Shown one piece after another: positions 16,895-24,479 of a DNA stretch of 64,000 bases. Positions within the stretch are counted from its first letter, which is position 1; every line of letters starts with the position of its first letter. The notes under the pieces were generated by a model. It did not search any database and had not been told where the DNA came from. It was given only the letters and a program-made list of their open reading frames with translations. The DNA comes from Pirellulales bacterium. GTDB taxonomy: Bacteria > Planctomycetota > Planctomycetia > Pirellulales > PALSA-1355. The stretch covers positions 1 through 64,000 of the forward strand of contig JALHMI010000014.1 of NCBI GenBank assembly GCA_022844125.1. The letters run 5' to 3'. The position numbers and the translations under genes were made by a program.

Positions 16895-18283
16895 ATGCAT
16901 CACGCAACTGGAGCCGACCGCGCGAGAGCTGACGAGGCCAAACTCGTTCCCCTCGCGCAGCCCACCGGCTCGGAAGTCACCGATGGCCGCCTGAGTACCT
17001 TTCTTCGCGTCGATCTGCCGGCGCCTGCCAGTAGCGACAGACCTGCTGCTGTCGTCCGCCCCTGGCACCGCTACCTGCTCTCCAAGTCGCTGGCAATGGT
17101 GGGCCGGCCACCACTGGTTGCGGTACTGTGGGACGGTCAGGAAGTGGCCATGAGTGGGCAGTCGCCCCTGGCGAAGATCATCATCCACAACGCCGCCACG
17201 CTGCGCCGCATCGCTGTCGACCCATTTTTCCAATTTGCCGAATCGTACGCGAACGGCCAGCTCGATATCGTGGGCGACCTGGTCGAAGCCATGGTGGCTG
17301 TGAATCGATCACTGAAAGCGTCGGCCACCGGTGGTCTGCTGTACAAACTCTCGTCAGAATGGTTTCGACTCCCGCGTTTCAATTCGCTGTCGAAGTCGCG
17401 CGACAATGTCTATCACCATTACGACATTGGCAACGACTTTTACCAGCTCTGGCTGGACGACCAACTGGCCTATACTTGCGCTTACTTCCCGGCCCCCGAA
17501 GCCACGCTCGAAGAAGCTCAGATTGCCAAGTTCGATCACGTCTGTCGCAAGCTGCAACTACGACCTGGCGAGCGCGTCGTCGAAGCCGGTTGCGGCTGGG
17601 GCGCCCTCGCTCTGCACATGGCTCGTCACTACGACGTCACGGTCCGGGCCTACAATGTTTCGCGCGAACAAATTGCCTACGCCCGCCAACGGGCGACCCG
17701 CGAAGGGCTCGCCGATCGTGTCGAGTTCATCGAGGACGACTGGCGAAACATCGTCGGTCGCCACGACGTGTTCGTCTCCGTTGGAATGCTCGAACACGTG
17801 GGTAAACACAACTATCGCAAACTCGGCGAAGTGATCCATCGTGCGCTTGAGCCGCACGGCCGCGGGCTTGTGCACTCGATTGGCCGCAACAAGCCGGCGC
17901 CGGTCGATCGCTGGATCGAGCGTCGTATTTTTCCCGGCAGCTATCCACCGTCGCTCTCGGAGATGATGCGAATTTTCGAGCCTCGGAATTTCTCCATCCT
18001 CGACGTCGAGAACCTGCGGCTTCACTACGCCCAGACGCTTCGACATTGGCTGGCACGCTTCGAGCGCGGCATTGATGCCGTCCGCCGCATGTTCGACGAG
18101 CAGTTCGTCCGCACCTGGCGACTGTATCTGGCCGGCTCGGTGGCAGCCTTCGAAACAGGCGACTTGCAACTGTTCCAAGTGGTATTCGCCCGGCCCGACT
18201 TGAATGATCTCGCGCGCACCCGCGCACATTTGTATCTGGACGAACCGCGTGCAGCGCTGCCCGCAACTCCTGCCGGAGGTTAG
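16895..18283 (+). CDS. Cyclopropane-fatty-acid-synthase family methyltransferase
   Basis: A 462-residue SAM-dependent enzyme that would methylate unsaturated acyl chains of phospholipids. Residues about 225-245 carry the SAM site (VVEAGCGWGALAL). The segment YHHYDIGNDFY (173-183) and all residues that bind the catalytic bicarbonate in characterised enzymes of the family are identifiable: C195 (YTCAYF), E300 (GMLEHVG), H327 (VHSIG) and Y378 (HYAQTL). The N-terminal 150 residues are the lipid-binding domain. The ATG at 16895, with GGAGG upstream, is chosen over an in-frame start at 16742. It is followed after 11 nt by a flavoprotein gene, so the product may be reduced further rather than remain a cyclopropane. 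Confidence 0.9.
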   Translation: MHHATGADRARADEAKLVPLAQPTGSEVTDGRLSTFLRVDLPAPASSDRPAAVVRPWHRYLLSKSLAMVGRPPLVAVLWDGQEVAMSGQSPLAKIIIHNAATLRRIAVDPFFQFAESYANGQLDIVGDLVEAMVAVNRSLKASATGGLLYKLSSEWFRLPRFNSLSKSRDNVYHHYDIGNDFYQLWLDDQLAYTCAYFPAPEATLEEAQIAKFDHVCRKLQLRPGERVVEAGCGWGALALHMARHYDVTVRAYNVSREQIAYARQRATREGLADRVEFIEDDWRNIVGRHDVFVSVGMLEHVGKHNYRKLGEVIHRALEPHGRGLVHSIGRNKPAPVDRWIERRIFPGSYPPSLSEMMRIFEPRNFSILDVENLRLHYAQTLRHWLARFERGIDAVRRMFDEQFVRTWRLYLAGSVAAFETGDLQLFQVVFARPDLNDLARTRAHLYLDEPRAALPATPAGG

Positions 18284-18294
18284 CACTGACCGCA

Positions 18295-19434
18295 ATGGAT
18301 AATTGCGATGTACTCATCGTGGGCGGCGGGCCGGCTGGATCGTCCTGCGCCTGGGGTCTGGCAGGCGCTGGACTCGACGTCCGCCTGGTCGATCGGAAGG
18401 TGTTCCCACGCGACAAAGTCTGCGCGGGCTGGATCACACCGCAAGTTGTCGAGTCGCTCCAGCTCGACCTGGCCGACTATGCCCGACGGAATGTCTGCCA
18501 GCCGATCACCGGCTTCCGGACCGGCATGATCGGTGGCCGCGCAGTAGAGAACCACTACGACCATCCGGTGAGTTACGGCATTCGGCGCTGTGAGTTCGAT
18601 CACTACCTGCGAGTCCGCACTCCTGCCCGCCATGAAACCTGGTCGATCGAATCACTCGAGCGGGCTGGGGAAGAGTGGATCGTGAATGGCTCGCTGCGGA
18701 CCAAGCTATTGGTCGGCGCGGGCGGACATTTCTGCCCGATCGGTCGATTACTCGGCGCTCGAACGAGTGATGCTTGGCACGTGGTCGCCGCGCAAGAGAT
18801 CGAGTTCGCGGCGACGGAGGAGCAACTGGCGGCCGGTTCGGTCGACGCCGCCGTGCCGGAGCTCTATTTCTGTCCGGACCTGGCGGGCTACGGCTGGTGC
18901 TTCCGCAAAGGGCCGTACCTGAACATTGGCCTCGGTCGCACCGATCACGTACAACTCAGCACGCATGTCGAAGCCTTCGTCAGTTTTCTGCGCGACCGAG
19001 GCAAGATCGCTGGCGAGTTCCCCGGCCGCTTTCACGGCCACGCCTATCAACTCTACGAGCGCAGCGTGCCGCGACTTGTCGAGAATCAGGTTCTGCTGAT
19101 TGGCGACTCCGCCGGACTGGCTTATCCGCAGAGCGGCGAGGGGATTCGCCCGGCCGTCGAATCCGGCCTGCTGGCAGCGCGGACGATCCATCAAGCAGCG
19201 GGACACTACGACCGGGATCGATTGCAACCCTATGCCGAGGCCTTGACCGCCCGGCTGGGCGCGCCGCGGTCTAATGCCGCCGGCGATTGGCTCCCGGCAA
19301 GCTGGCTACAGTTCGTCGCCGCCCGGCTGATGGCCTCGCGCCACTTCGCGCGCCGCGTCGTGATCGAGAACTGGTTTTTGCATAGGCACGAGCCAGCACT
19401 CTCGCCAGAACCAGCGGCTACCGCAGTGGTTTGA
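18295..19434 (+). CDS. Geranylgeranyl-reductase-type FAD-dependent oxidoreductase
   Basis: A 379-residue flavoprotein of the geranylgeranyl reductase family, whose members reduce isolated double bonds in isoprenoid or lipid substrates. The FAD motif VGGGPAGSSCAWGL is at residues 9-22, the family segment PRDKVCAGWITP follows, and the second FAD motif GDSAGLAYPQSGEGIRPA is near residue 268. No signal peptide is present. It begins 11 nt after the CFA-synthase-like gene, implying cotranscription and a joint pathway on a lipid. Its last 17 bp overlap the 3' end of the convergent DUF1080 gene. Confidence 0.87.
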   Translation: MDNCDVLIVGGGPAGSSCAWGLAGAGLDVRLVDRKVFPRDKVCAGWITPQVVESLQLDLADYARRNVCQPITGFRTGMIGGRAVENHYDHPVSYGIRRCEFDHYLRVRTPARHETWSIESLERAGEEWIVNGSLRTKLLVGAGGHFCPIGRLLGARTSDAWHVVAAQEIEFAATEEQLAAGSVDAAVPELYFCPDLAGYGWCFRKGPYLNIGLGRTDHVQLSTHVEAFVSFLRDRGKIAGEFPGRFHGHAYQLYERSVPRLVENQVLLIGDSAGLAYPQSGEGIRPAVESGLLAARTIHQAAGHYDRDRLQPYAEALTARLGAPRSNAAGDWLPASWLQFVAARLMASRHFARRVVIENWFLHRHEPALSPEPAATAVV

Positions 19435-20560
19435 TCCGCACGTTCTTGAATTCGACCCGGGCTCCATGTCCCAAAAAGCCAATGTGGCCCCGCTCATTGG
19501 CCAGGCCCGGGTGTTCTTTCTTGTCGAGCGTGCCGTCCTTCGTCGCTTCATCGAGATTCGCGTCGACGATCGTCTCGCCGTTCAAGATCACGGTGATCTG
19601 TCGGCCGTTGGCGATGATCTCTTCGTGGTTCCACTCGCCCAGTGGCTTCTGAAAGCCGCGTTTCGCCGGCACGATTCCATAGATCGAACCATGGGCCTGC
19701 CAGGGCTGAATCATCTTGGCGTATTTCTCCGAGTGATCGTCGAGAACCTGGATTTCCATGCCCACGTAGGCCGGATCTCCCTTCAGCGGAGTACGGATGC
19801 CGACGCCGTTGTTCCCCTCGGCCGTCATCTTGAAGTCAAAGCGGAACGAAAAGTCGCCATACTCATCGGCCGTGAACAGCCGTCCGCCAATCGGCCGGCA
19901 AACCATCGCGCCATCCTCGACCGCATAGCCGCGCGTGTCGCCAGTCCATCCCGCCAGATCACGCCCGTTGAACAGCGTCGTGTAATCGAGATCCGTAAGT
20001 TCGATATTGCGAAACTCAAACTGCCCGCCCAGGGGGACTTCCGATTGCAGCCCGACGTAACCATCTGCTGCTTCCAAGCCCGCAGCCTTCCACGCCTTTT
20101 GACCGTTGATTTCAAGCTCGGCCGTGTCGCCCACCACCGTGATCTTGAAATGATTCCAATCGCCCGGCTTGATCAGGCCCTTGGTCGTCGCACCGTCCAG
20201 CCCCAGCAAGTTGCCCTCGGCACCCTGCTTGAGATTGATCTGGTAGCGCGCCGGGAACGGCTTGCCTTCGGCCGGCTCGGCCGCGCGGATGTAGATGCCC
20301 GAGTCATACCCCTCGGACTTCCGCGCTTTCCAATCGAGCTCAAGCACAAAGTCGCCGTGCTTCTCATTCGTCCGCAGCCAACCGTCTGGGCCATTCAGAA
20401 CCAACAGCCCGTCTTCGACGAGCGGCTCACATCCGCTTACTTTCCAGCCGTCGAGATTCTGTCCGTTGAAGAGCGATGTCTTGTAGCCTGGGCCGTCGGC
20501 CGAACAGCGTGAAGTTAACAGGCAGATGACAAGCGTGAGCAGTGGAAGCTGGCGGAGCAT
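19418..20560 (-). CDS. Exported protein with two DUF1080 (3-keto-disaccharide hydrolase) domains
   Basis: A 380-residue protein with a signal peptide (residues 1-22). It contains two DUF1080 domains: about 26-190 (SLFNGQNLDGW to FEFRNIEL) and about 197-380 (TLFNGRDLAGW to VEFKNVRI). Each is a concanavalin-like beta-sandwich starting with the hallmark LFNGxxLxGW. Family members have been described as cleaving 3-keto-glycosides, acting after a C3 dehydrogenase. The ATG at 20560 starts a clean signal peptide; the open frame upstream is not conserved in character. The divergent neighbour encodes a Tat-exported Gfo/Idh/MocA oxidoreductase, a plausible partner dehydrogenase. Confidence 0.9.
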   Translation of the reverse strand: MLRQLPLLTLVICLLTSRCSADGPGYKTSLFNGQNLDGWKVSGCEPLVEDGLLVLNGPDGWLRTNEKHGDFVLELDWKARKSEGYDSGIYIRAAEPAEGKPFPARYQINLKQGAEGNLLGLDGATTKGLIKPGDWNHFKITVVGDTAELEINGQKAWKAAGLEAADGYVGLQSEVPLGGQFEFRNIELTDLDYTTLFNGRDLAGWTGDTRGYAVEDGAMVCRPIGGRLFTADEYGDFSFRFDFKMTAEGNNGVGIRTPLKGDPAYVGMEIQVLDDHSEKYAKMIQPWQAHGSIYGIVPAKRGFQKPLGEWNHEEIIANGRQITVILNGETIVDANLDEATKDGTLDKKEHPGLANERGHIGFLGHGARVEFKNVRIKPLR

Positions 20561-20893
20561 GCTGGAAACCTCGGGGGCGGGATTAATTGCGGTCGGGTGT
20601 TGCTTGCGGTCGGGGGTGCCGGTCGACGCTGGAATTCGGCGATCCTGGAAATTCTCATGATCATGCCCGCCCCGGCGCACGTAATCAATTGTGCGGCCTT
20701 CCAGAATCGCTGGAATCTGCCGGCGCGTCAGCCAAAAAGTGGGGGTAAATGCCGGCGTTTCGCGCAAAACTTGCCCCCAGACTAATTGCGGCCTCCGCAG
20801 CCAGAGATTATCGTTTCAATTAGGGTGCACCCGTGTTAATCCCGCCTTGCGATCCCTCGCCCTAAATCCAACCACATCAAGGAGTATTAATCC
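20561..20893. other. Divergent promoter region of the DUF1080 and Gfo/Idh genes
   Basis: A 333-bp gap with no gene. It contains a short direct repeat (TTGCGGTCGGG-like, twice between about 20587 and 20613), a promoter candidate for the rightward gene at 20786-20814 and AAGGAG at 20879-20884 before the ATG at 20894. Confidence 0.5.
20786..20814 (+). promoter_or_regulatory. Possible sigma-70 promoter of the Gfo/Idh/MocA gene
   Basis: TTGCGG (20786-20791), an exact 17-nt spacer and TATCGT (20809-20814). The same -10 hexamer with the same spacing occurs upstream of the TPR lipoprotein gene (52680-52708). It predicts a leader of about 75 nt. Confidence 0.4.
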
Positions 20894-22219
20894 ATGTCGT
20901 ACTTGACCGATCGTCGTCGCTTTTTGAAGAGCACGGCGCTGACCGGCGTGGGCGTGTTCGTCGCCGGCAAGGCCGCGGCCGAAGACAGCAAATCGCCCAA
21001 CGAGCGAATTCGCTTCGCCTGTATCGGCGTCGGTGGCAAGGGTGGCAGCGATTCAAGCGATGCTTCGAAGGAAGGCGACATCGTCGCGATCTGCGACGTC
21101 GACGACAAGACCTTGGAGAAGGCCAGCAAGTTCTATCCCAAGGCCGCCAAGTACAACGACTATCGCAAGATGCTCGACGAGATGGGCGGCAGCATCGACG
21201 CCGTCACCGTCAGCACCCCCGACCACATGCATGCCCCCGCTTCGGCCCTCGCCATGCGGATGGGCAAGGCTTGCTTCACGCAAAAGCCGCTGACCCGTTC
21301 GATCTGGGAAGCCCGCGAACTCGGCAAGATCGCCGCCGAAGCCAAGGTCGCCACGCAGATGGGTAACCAGGGCACTGCCGCCAATAGCCTCCGCAAGACG
21401 GCTGCCGTCGTCCGCTCGGGCGCGCTGGGCAACGTCAAGGAAGTTCACGTCTGGACCAACCGTCCGATCTGGCCGCAGGGTGGTGGGCGTCCGGCCGAAG
21501 CCCCCGTGCCGGAAAACGTGCACTGGGATCTCTGGCTCGGTTGCGCTCCTGTTCGTCCCTATGCTCCCGGCTATCACCCGTTCGCGTGGCGCGGCTGGTG
21601 GGACTTCGGTTCGGGCGCGCTTGGCGACATGGCCTGCCACACGGTCAACATGCCGTTCATGGCCTTGAACCTCCGCGACCCCTCGGGCGTACAAGCCACG
21701 ACCTCGGGCCACAATCAAGAAACCTATCCGAAGTGGTCGGTCATCGAATACGACTTCCCGAAGCTCGACGATCGCGAAGCCCTCAAGATGGTCTGGTACG
21801 ACGGCGGCAAGAAGCCATCTTCCGACCTGTTCGAAGGCGAGCAAGTCAGCGAGACAGGTGTGCTGCTGATCGGCGACAAGGGTAAGCTCTTCGCTCCGGG
21901 CGACTACTGCGAACGCGGCTACAAGCTGATGGCCGGCGCCACCGATCCGGGCGACGTCGAGTTCGAAGCTTCGCCGGGTCACTTTCCGGAATTCGCCCGC
22001 GCGATCAAGGGTGGTCCCGAGGCCCGCAGCAACTTCGCCAATTACGCGGTGCCGCTGACCGAGACGATTCTGCTCGGCAACCTGGCCGTGTGGGCGGCGG
22101 CCGCTGCGGAAACCCCGGGCAAGAAGATCGAATGGGATGCCGTCAATCTGAAGGCCACCAACGCGCCCGAGGTTGAATTGGTGGTTAAGCCGACGTATCG
22201 CGAGGGCTACACGCTCTAA
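20894..22219 (+). CDS. Tat-exported Gfo/Idh/MocA-family oxidoreductase
   Basis: A 441-residue NAD(P)-dependent dehydrogenase-type protein of the family expanded in planctomycetes. The N-terminus has a twin-arginine signal (TDRRRFLKSTALTG, residues 5-18), implying export in folded state with bound cofactor. The nucleotide-binding turn IGVGGKG is at about 44-50 and the family segment usually containing EKP reads TQKPLTRS here, as in related planctomycete proteins. It likely oxidises or rearranges a sugar or glycoside in the periplasm. A textbook AAGGAG ribosome-binding site lies 9 nt before the ATG. A strong terminator follows. It is divergent from the DUF1080 gene. Confidence 0.9.
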   Translation: MSYLTDRRRFLKSTALTGVGVFVAGKAAAEDSKSPNERIRFACIGVGGKGGSDSSDASKEGDIVAICDVDDKTLEKASKFYPKAAKYNDYRKMLDEMGGSIDAVTVSTPDHMHAPASALAMRMGKACFTQKPLTRSIWEARELGKIAAEAKVATQMGNQGTAANSLRKTAAVVRSGALGNVKEVHVWTNRPIWPQGGGRPAEAPVPENVHWDLWLGCAPVRPYAPGYHPFAWRGWWDFGSGALGDMACHTVNMPFMALNLRDPSGVQATTSGHNQETYPKWSVIEYDFPKLDDREALKMVWYDGGKKPSSDLFEGEQVSETGVLLIGDKGKLFAPGDYCERGYKLMAGATDPGDVEFEASPGHFPEFARAIKGGPEARSNFANYAVPLTETILLGNLAVWAAAAAETPGKKIEWDAVNLKATNAPEVELVVKPTYREGYTL

Positions 22220-22240
22220 GCGAGCTCCGTTAAGATGAAC

Positions 22241-22285
22241 CGGCTGCGAGAGGTTCCAAGCGAGCCTCTCGCAGCCGTTCTTATT
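22241..22285 (+). terminator. Intrinsic terminator after the Gfo/Idh/MocA gene
   Basis: Perfect 13-bp arms (22241-22253, begins CGGCTGCG; 22265-22277, ends CGCAGCCG) with an 11-nt loop, followed by TTCTTATT. It starts 21 bp after the stop codon. Confidence 0.8.
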
Positions 22286-22349
22286 GGCACGCGAAGCGTC
22301 GGTTAATCTGGCTCCGCGTGTGAGTCCACATTTTAAGAGGACTGGTTCG

Positions 22350-23726
22350 ATGTCGTGCCGCTGCTGGATGTGTTCGCTCGTCGCATTGATGCTCGCTATT
22401 GCTCTGGCAGGTGGTTGCACCCGGAAGCAAGAACCGGCTGGCGAGGCGGCAAGCAAGGACATTTCCGCGGAGGCTGAGAAGGCCGAAGCCGGCGAGCCTG
22501 AAACCGCGGCCACCGAGCCTGCCAAAGCAGAACCGGCCGCTCCGGCCGCTGACGATCCCGACGCGGTGAAGGCCATTGAAGCCGCCGGCGGCAAACTCAC
22601 CAAGAACAAAGACGGCCAGGTCACCGGCGTCGCCTTCAACACGCCGCAAGTCAAAGAACTCGACTTCGCGGTACTGGCTAAACTGCCGGCGCTCGACACG
22701 CTTGAGCTCTGGGGCGCGGAAATCAACAACGAGACGCTCGACAAGCTCAAGGGCCTGAAGCTTAAAGAGCTGGCTCTTGAGAATACCGAGCTCACCGACG
22801 TCGGGCTCGCCAAGCTGGCCGAGTTCCCGACGCTCAAGACGCTCAACCTCCGCCGCTCTTCCTATCTCACGGATGCCGGCCTGGAGCATCTCACCAAGCT
22901 GCCGAACATAGAAGTATTGGTCCTGCTCTATAACAACTTTGGCGACGCAGGCATGGAACACGTTGCCAAGATGTCCAAGGTCCGTGTGCTCGATCTCCGC
23001 GGAAACGTGTACGTTACCGACCTCGGCCTCGGCCATCTGGCCAAACTTGAAAACCTCGAGCGGCTCAAGCTTCGCAGCCCCAACGTCACCGATGCCGGAC
23101 TCGAAGCGCTCAAGGGTCTTTCCAAAATGCGCGGCATCGGCTTTGAAGACGCCGCCCAGGTGAGCGACGATGGCCTGGCGCATCTGGCCGGCATGCCCAA
23201 GCTGGATGAGCTCTACCTGATGCGAACCAACATCAGCGACGCCGGCCTCGTGCACCTGAAAGGGCTTAAAGAGATGAAGCGGCTTGAGCTCCGTGCTGCC
23301 GCCATCGACGGCTCGGGCCTCGAAAACATCAAGGGCATGTCGAAGCTAGCCGTTCTTGATCTGGCCGAAACCGTCGCCGGCGACGCCGGCCTCGCCTCGC
23401 TGTCAGGGCTCTCCTCGCTGACGCAGCTCGACCTCTGGAACACCCCGGTCAGCGATGAAGGCCTGCCGCACCTGAAGGATCTGGTGAACCTGAAGTACCT
23501 GAACCTCGACAGCACCCGAACCAGCGACGCCGGGCTCGACAATCTCAAGAACCTGACCAACCTCGAGACGCTAAATCTCTCGAACACGCAGGTTACCGAC
23601 GCCGGCCTGGAAAAGCTCGCCGGGCTCAAGAAGCTCAAAGAGCTTTCGCTCAGCTTCACCCAGACCACGCCCGAAGGCCGCAAGAAGCTCCAGAATGCCA
23701 TCCCGGGGTTGAAAATCGTCGACTAA
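22350..23726 (+). CDS. Leucine-rich-repeat lipoprotein
   Basis: A 458-residue protein with an N-terminal lipoprotein-like signal (MSCRCWMCSLVALMLAIALAGGC) whose lipobox cysteine would be residue 23, though the -3 position is an alanine rather than leucine. An Ala/Glu/Pro-rich linker (about 25-70) follows, then about 14 leucine-rich repeats of roughly 24 residues with the consensus LTDAGLxxLxxLxxLxxLxL, a cysteine-containing-type LRR common in planctomycetes. It is probably an envelope-anchored protein-interaction scaffold. The frame is open from 22284, but the ATG at 22350 begins the signal peptide. A palindromic 28-nt repeat begins at the first base of its stop codon. Confidence 0.88.
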   Translation: MSCRCWMCSLVALMLAIALAGGCTRKQEPAGEAASKDISAEAEKAEAGEPETAATEPAKAEPAAPAADDPDAVKAIEAAGGKLTKNKDGQVTGVAFNTPQVKELDFAVLAKLPALDTLELWGAEINNETLDKLKGLKLKELALENTELTDVGLAKLAEFPTLKTLNLRRSSYLTDAGLEHLTKLPNIEVLVLLYNNFGDAGMEHVAKMSKVRVLDLRGNVYVTDLGLGHLAKLENLERLKLRSPNVTDAGLEALKGLSKMRGIGFEDAAQVSDDGLAHLAGMPKLDELYLMRTNISDAGLVHLKGLKEMKRLELRAAAIDGSGLENIKGMSKLAVLDLAETVAGDAGLASLSGLSSLTQLDLWNTPVSDEGLPHLKDLVNLKYLNLDSTRTSDAGLDNLKNLTNLETLNLSNTQVTDAGLEKLAGLKKLKELSLSFTQTTPEGRKKLQNAIPGLKIVD

Positions 23727-23751
23727 AGCCAGGGGAATACCTTCCCCTGGA
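23724..23751. repeat. 28-nt palindromic repeat, copy 1
   Basis: Identical base for base to 57742-57769. The core is an inverted repeat CCAGGGGAA-N4-TTCCCCTGG (23729-23750). The copy starts with the TAA stop of the LRR gene and could act as its terminator, although no T-run follows. Confidence 0.85.
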
Positions 23752-23782
23752 ATCATCTCGACTTCTCACGCAAAGCCTGCGC

Positions 23783-24250
23783 TCACTCCATCCCCTTACT
23801 GAACACCACCATGTCGTCCCCAGCGGCATAGTATCCCGCGATCGTGGCGGCCTGCGTGTAGCCGTGTTTCGCATAGAACTTCCGCGCGGGCTCATAATGC
23901 GGCAGTGAGCTCGTCTCAACGAGCAGGATCCGACCGCGTTGCTGGCGCACTTCATCTTCGGCCAACCTGAGCAGCTCGCTACCGATGCCCTTGGCCTGCG
24001 TGCCAGGCATTACGGCGATCCACCACAGATACCACGTGCGGTCGGTCATGGCAGCGGGCGCAAAGTAAGCGAACCCTTGGATCGTGCCATCGACGGCTGT
24101 CAGCGCCCGATGGCCGAGCGCCTTGTTCGTGGCGAAATAATCGCACAGTACTTCTTCCAGCGCGACGAGTTCCAGCGGCTTGAAAACTTCGGTCGAGGCG
24201 GCCAGCGCCACCAGCGATTGAGTGTCGGCAGGTTCGGTGGAGCGAATCAC
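23783..24250 (-). CDS. GNAT-family N-acetyltransferase
   Basis: A 155-residue acetyltransferase of the GNAT superfamily. The acetyl-CoA-binding motif A is visible as LWWIAVMPGTQAKGIGSELL (about residues 74-93), with the Q/R-x-x-G-x-G/A pattern QAKGIG, and the C-terminal motif ARKFYAKHGYTQAATI is typical. The acceptor substrate cannot be predicted. The start is a GTG at 24250, the only suitable start. The gene is convergent with the LRR lipoprotein gene and divergent from the OPT transporter gene. Confidence 0.87.
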   Translation of the reverse strand: MIRSTEPADTQSLVALAASTEVFKPLELVALEEVLCDYFATNKALGHRALTAVDGTIQGFAYFAPAAMTDRTWYLWWIAVMPGTQAKGIGSELLRLAEDEVRQQRGRILLVETSSLPHYEPARKFYAKHGYTQAATIAGYYAAGDDMVVFSKGME

Positions 24251-24479
24251 GCGCTAGGCCTCGTTCAGTCGGTTCCGTGCGAGTGGGCGCCCGCTGCCGG
24301 GAGCCGCCCTCTGAGGATAACGCCCGCCGAGCGGCAGGCAAGGGTGGCCACGACGCGGTCAGGCTTGTTGCGACTTCGACTCCAATGGCTTCACCGGCCC
24401 CGGCTCGATAGAATGTGGGCTCGAATTATGCCCCGCACGGCGTGGGGACCGCATCCACTGGACAGGCGGAACTTCTGGC

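Noticed and set aside
16577-17233. 218-codon minus-strand frame at the CFA-synthase-like gene
   Set aside because: It runs antisense to the start of a gene with full catalytic motifs and has no recognisable domain.
21053-22846. 597-codon minus-strand frame opposite the Gfo/Idh and LRR genes
   Set aside because: It spans two recognisable sense-strand genes and their terminator; the product is low-complexity serine-rich sequence.
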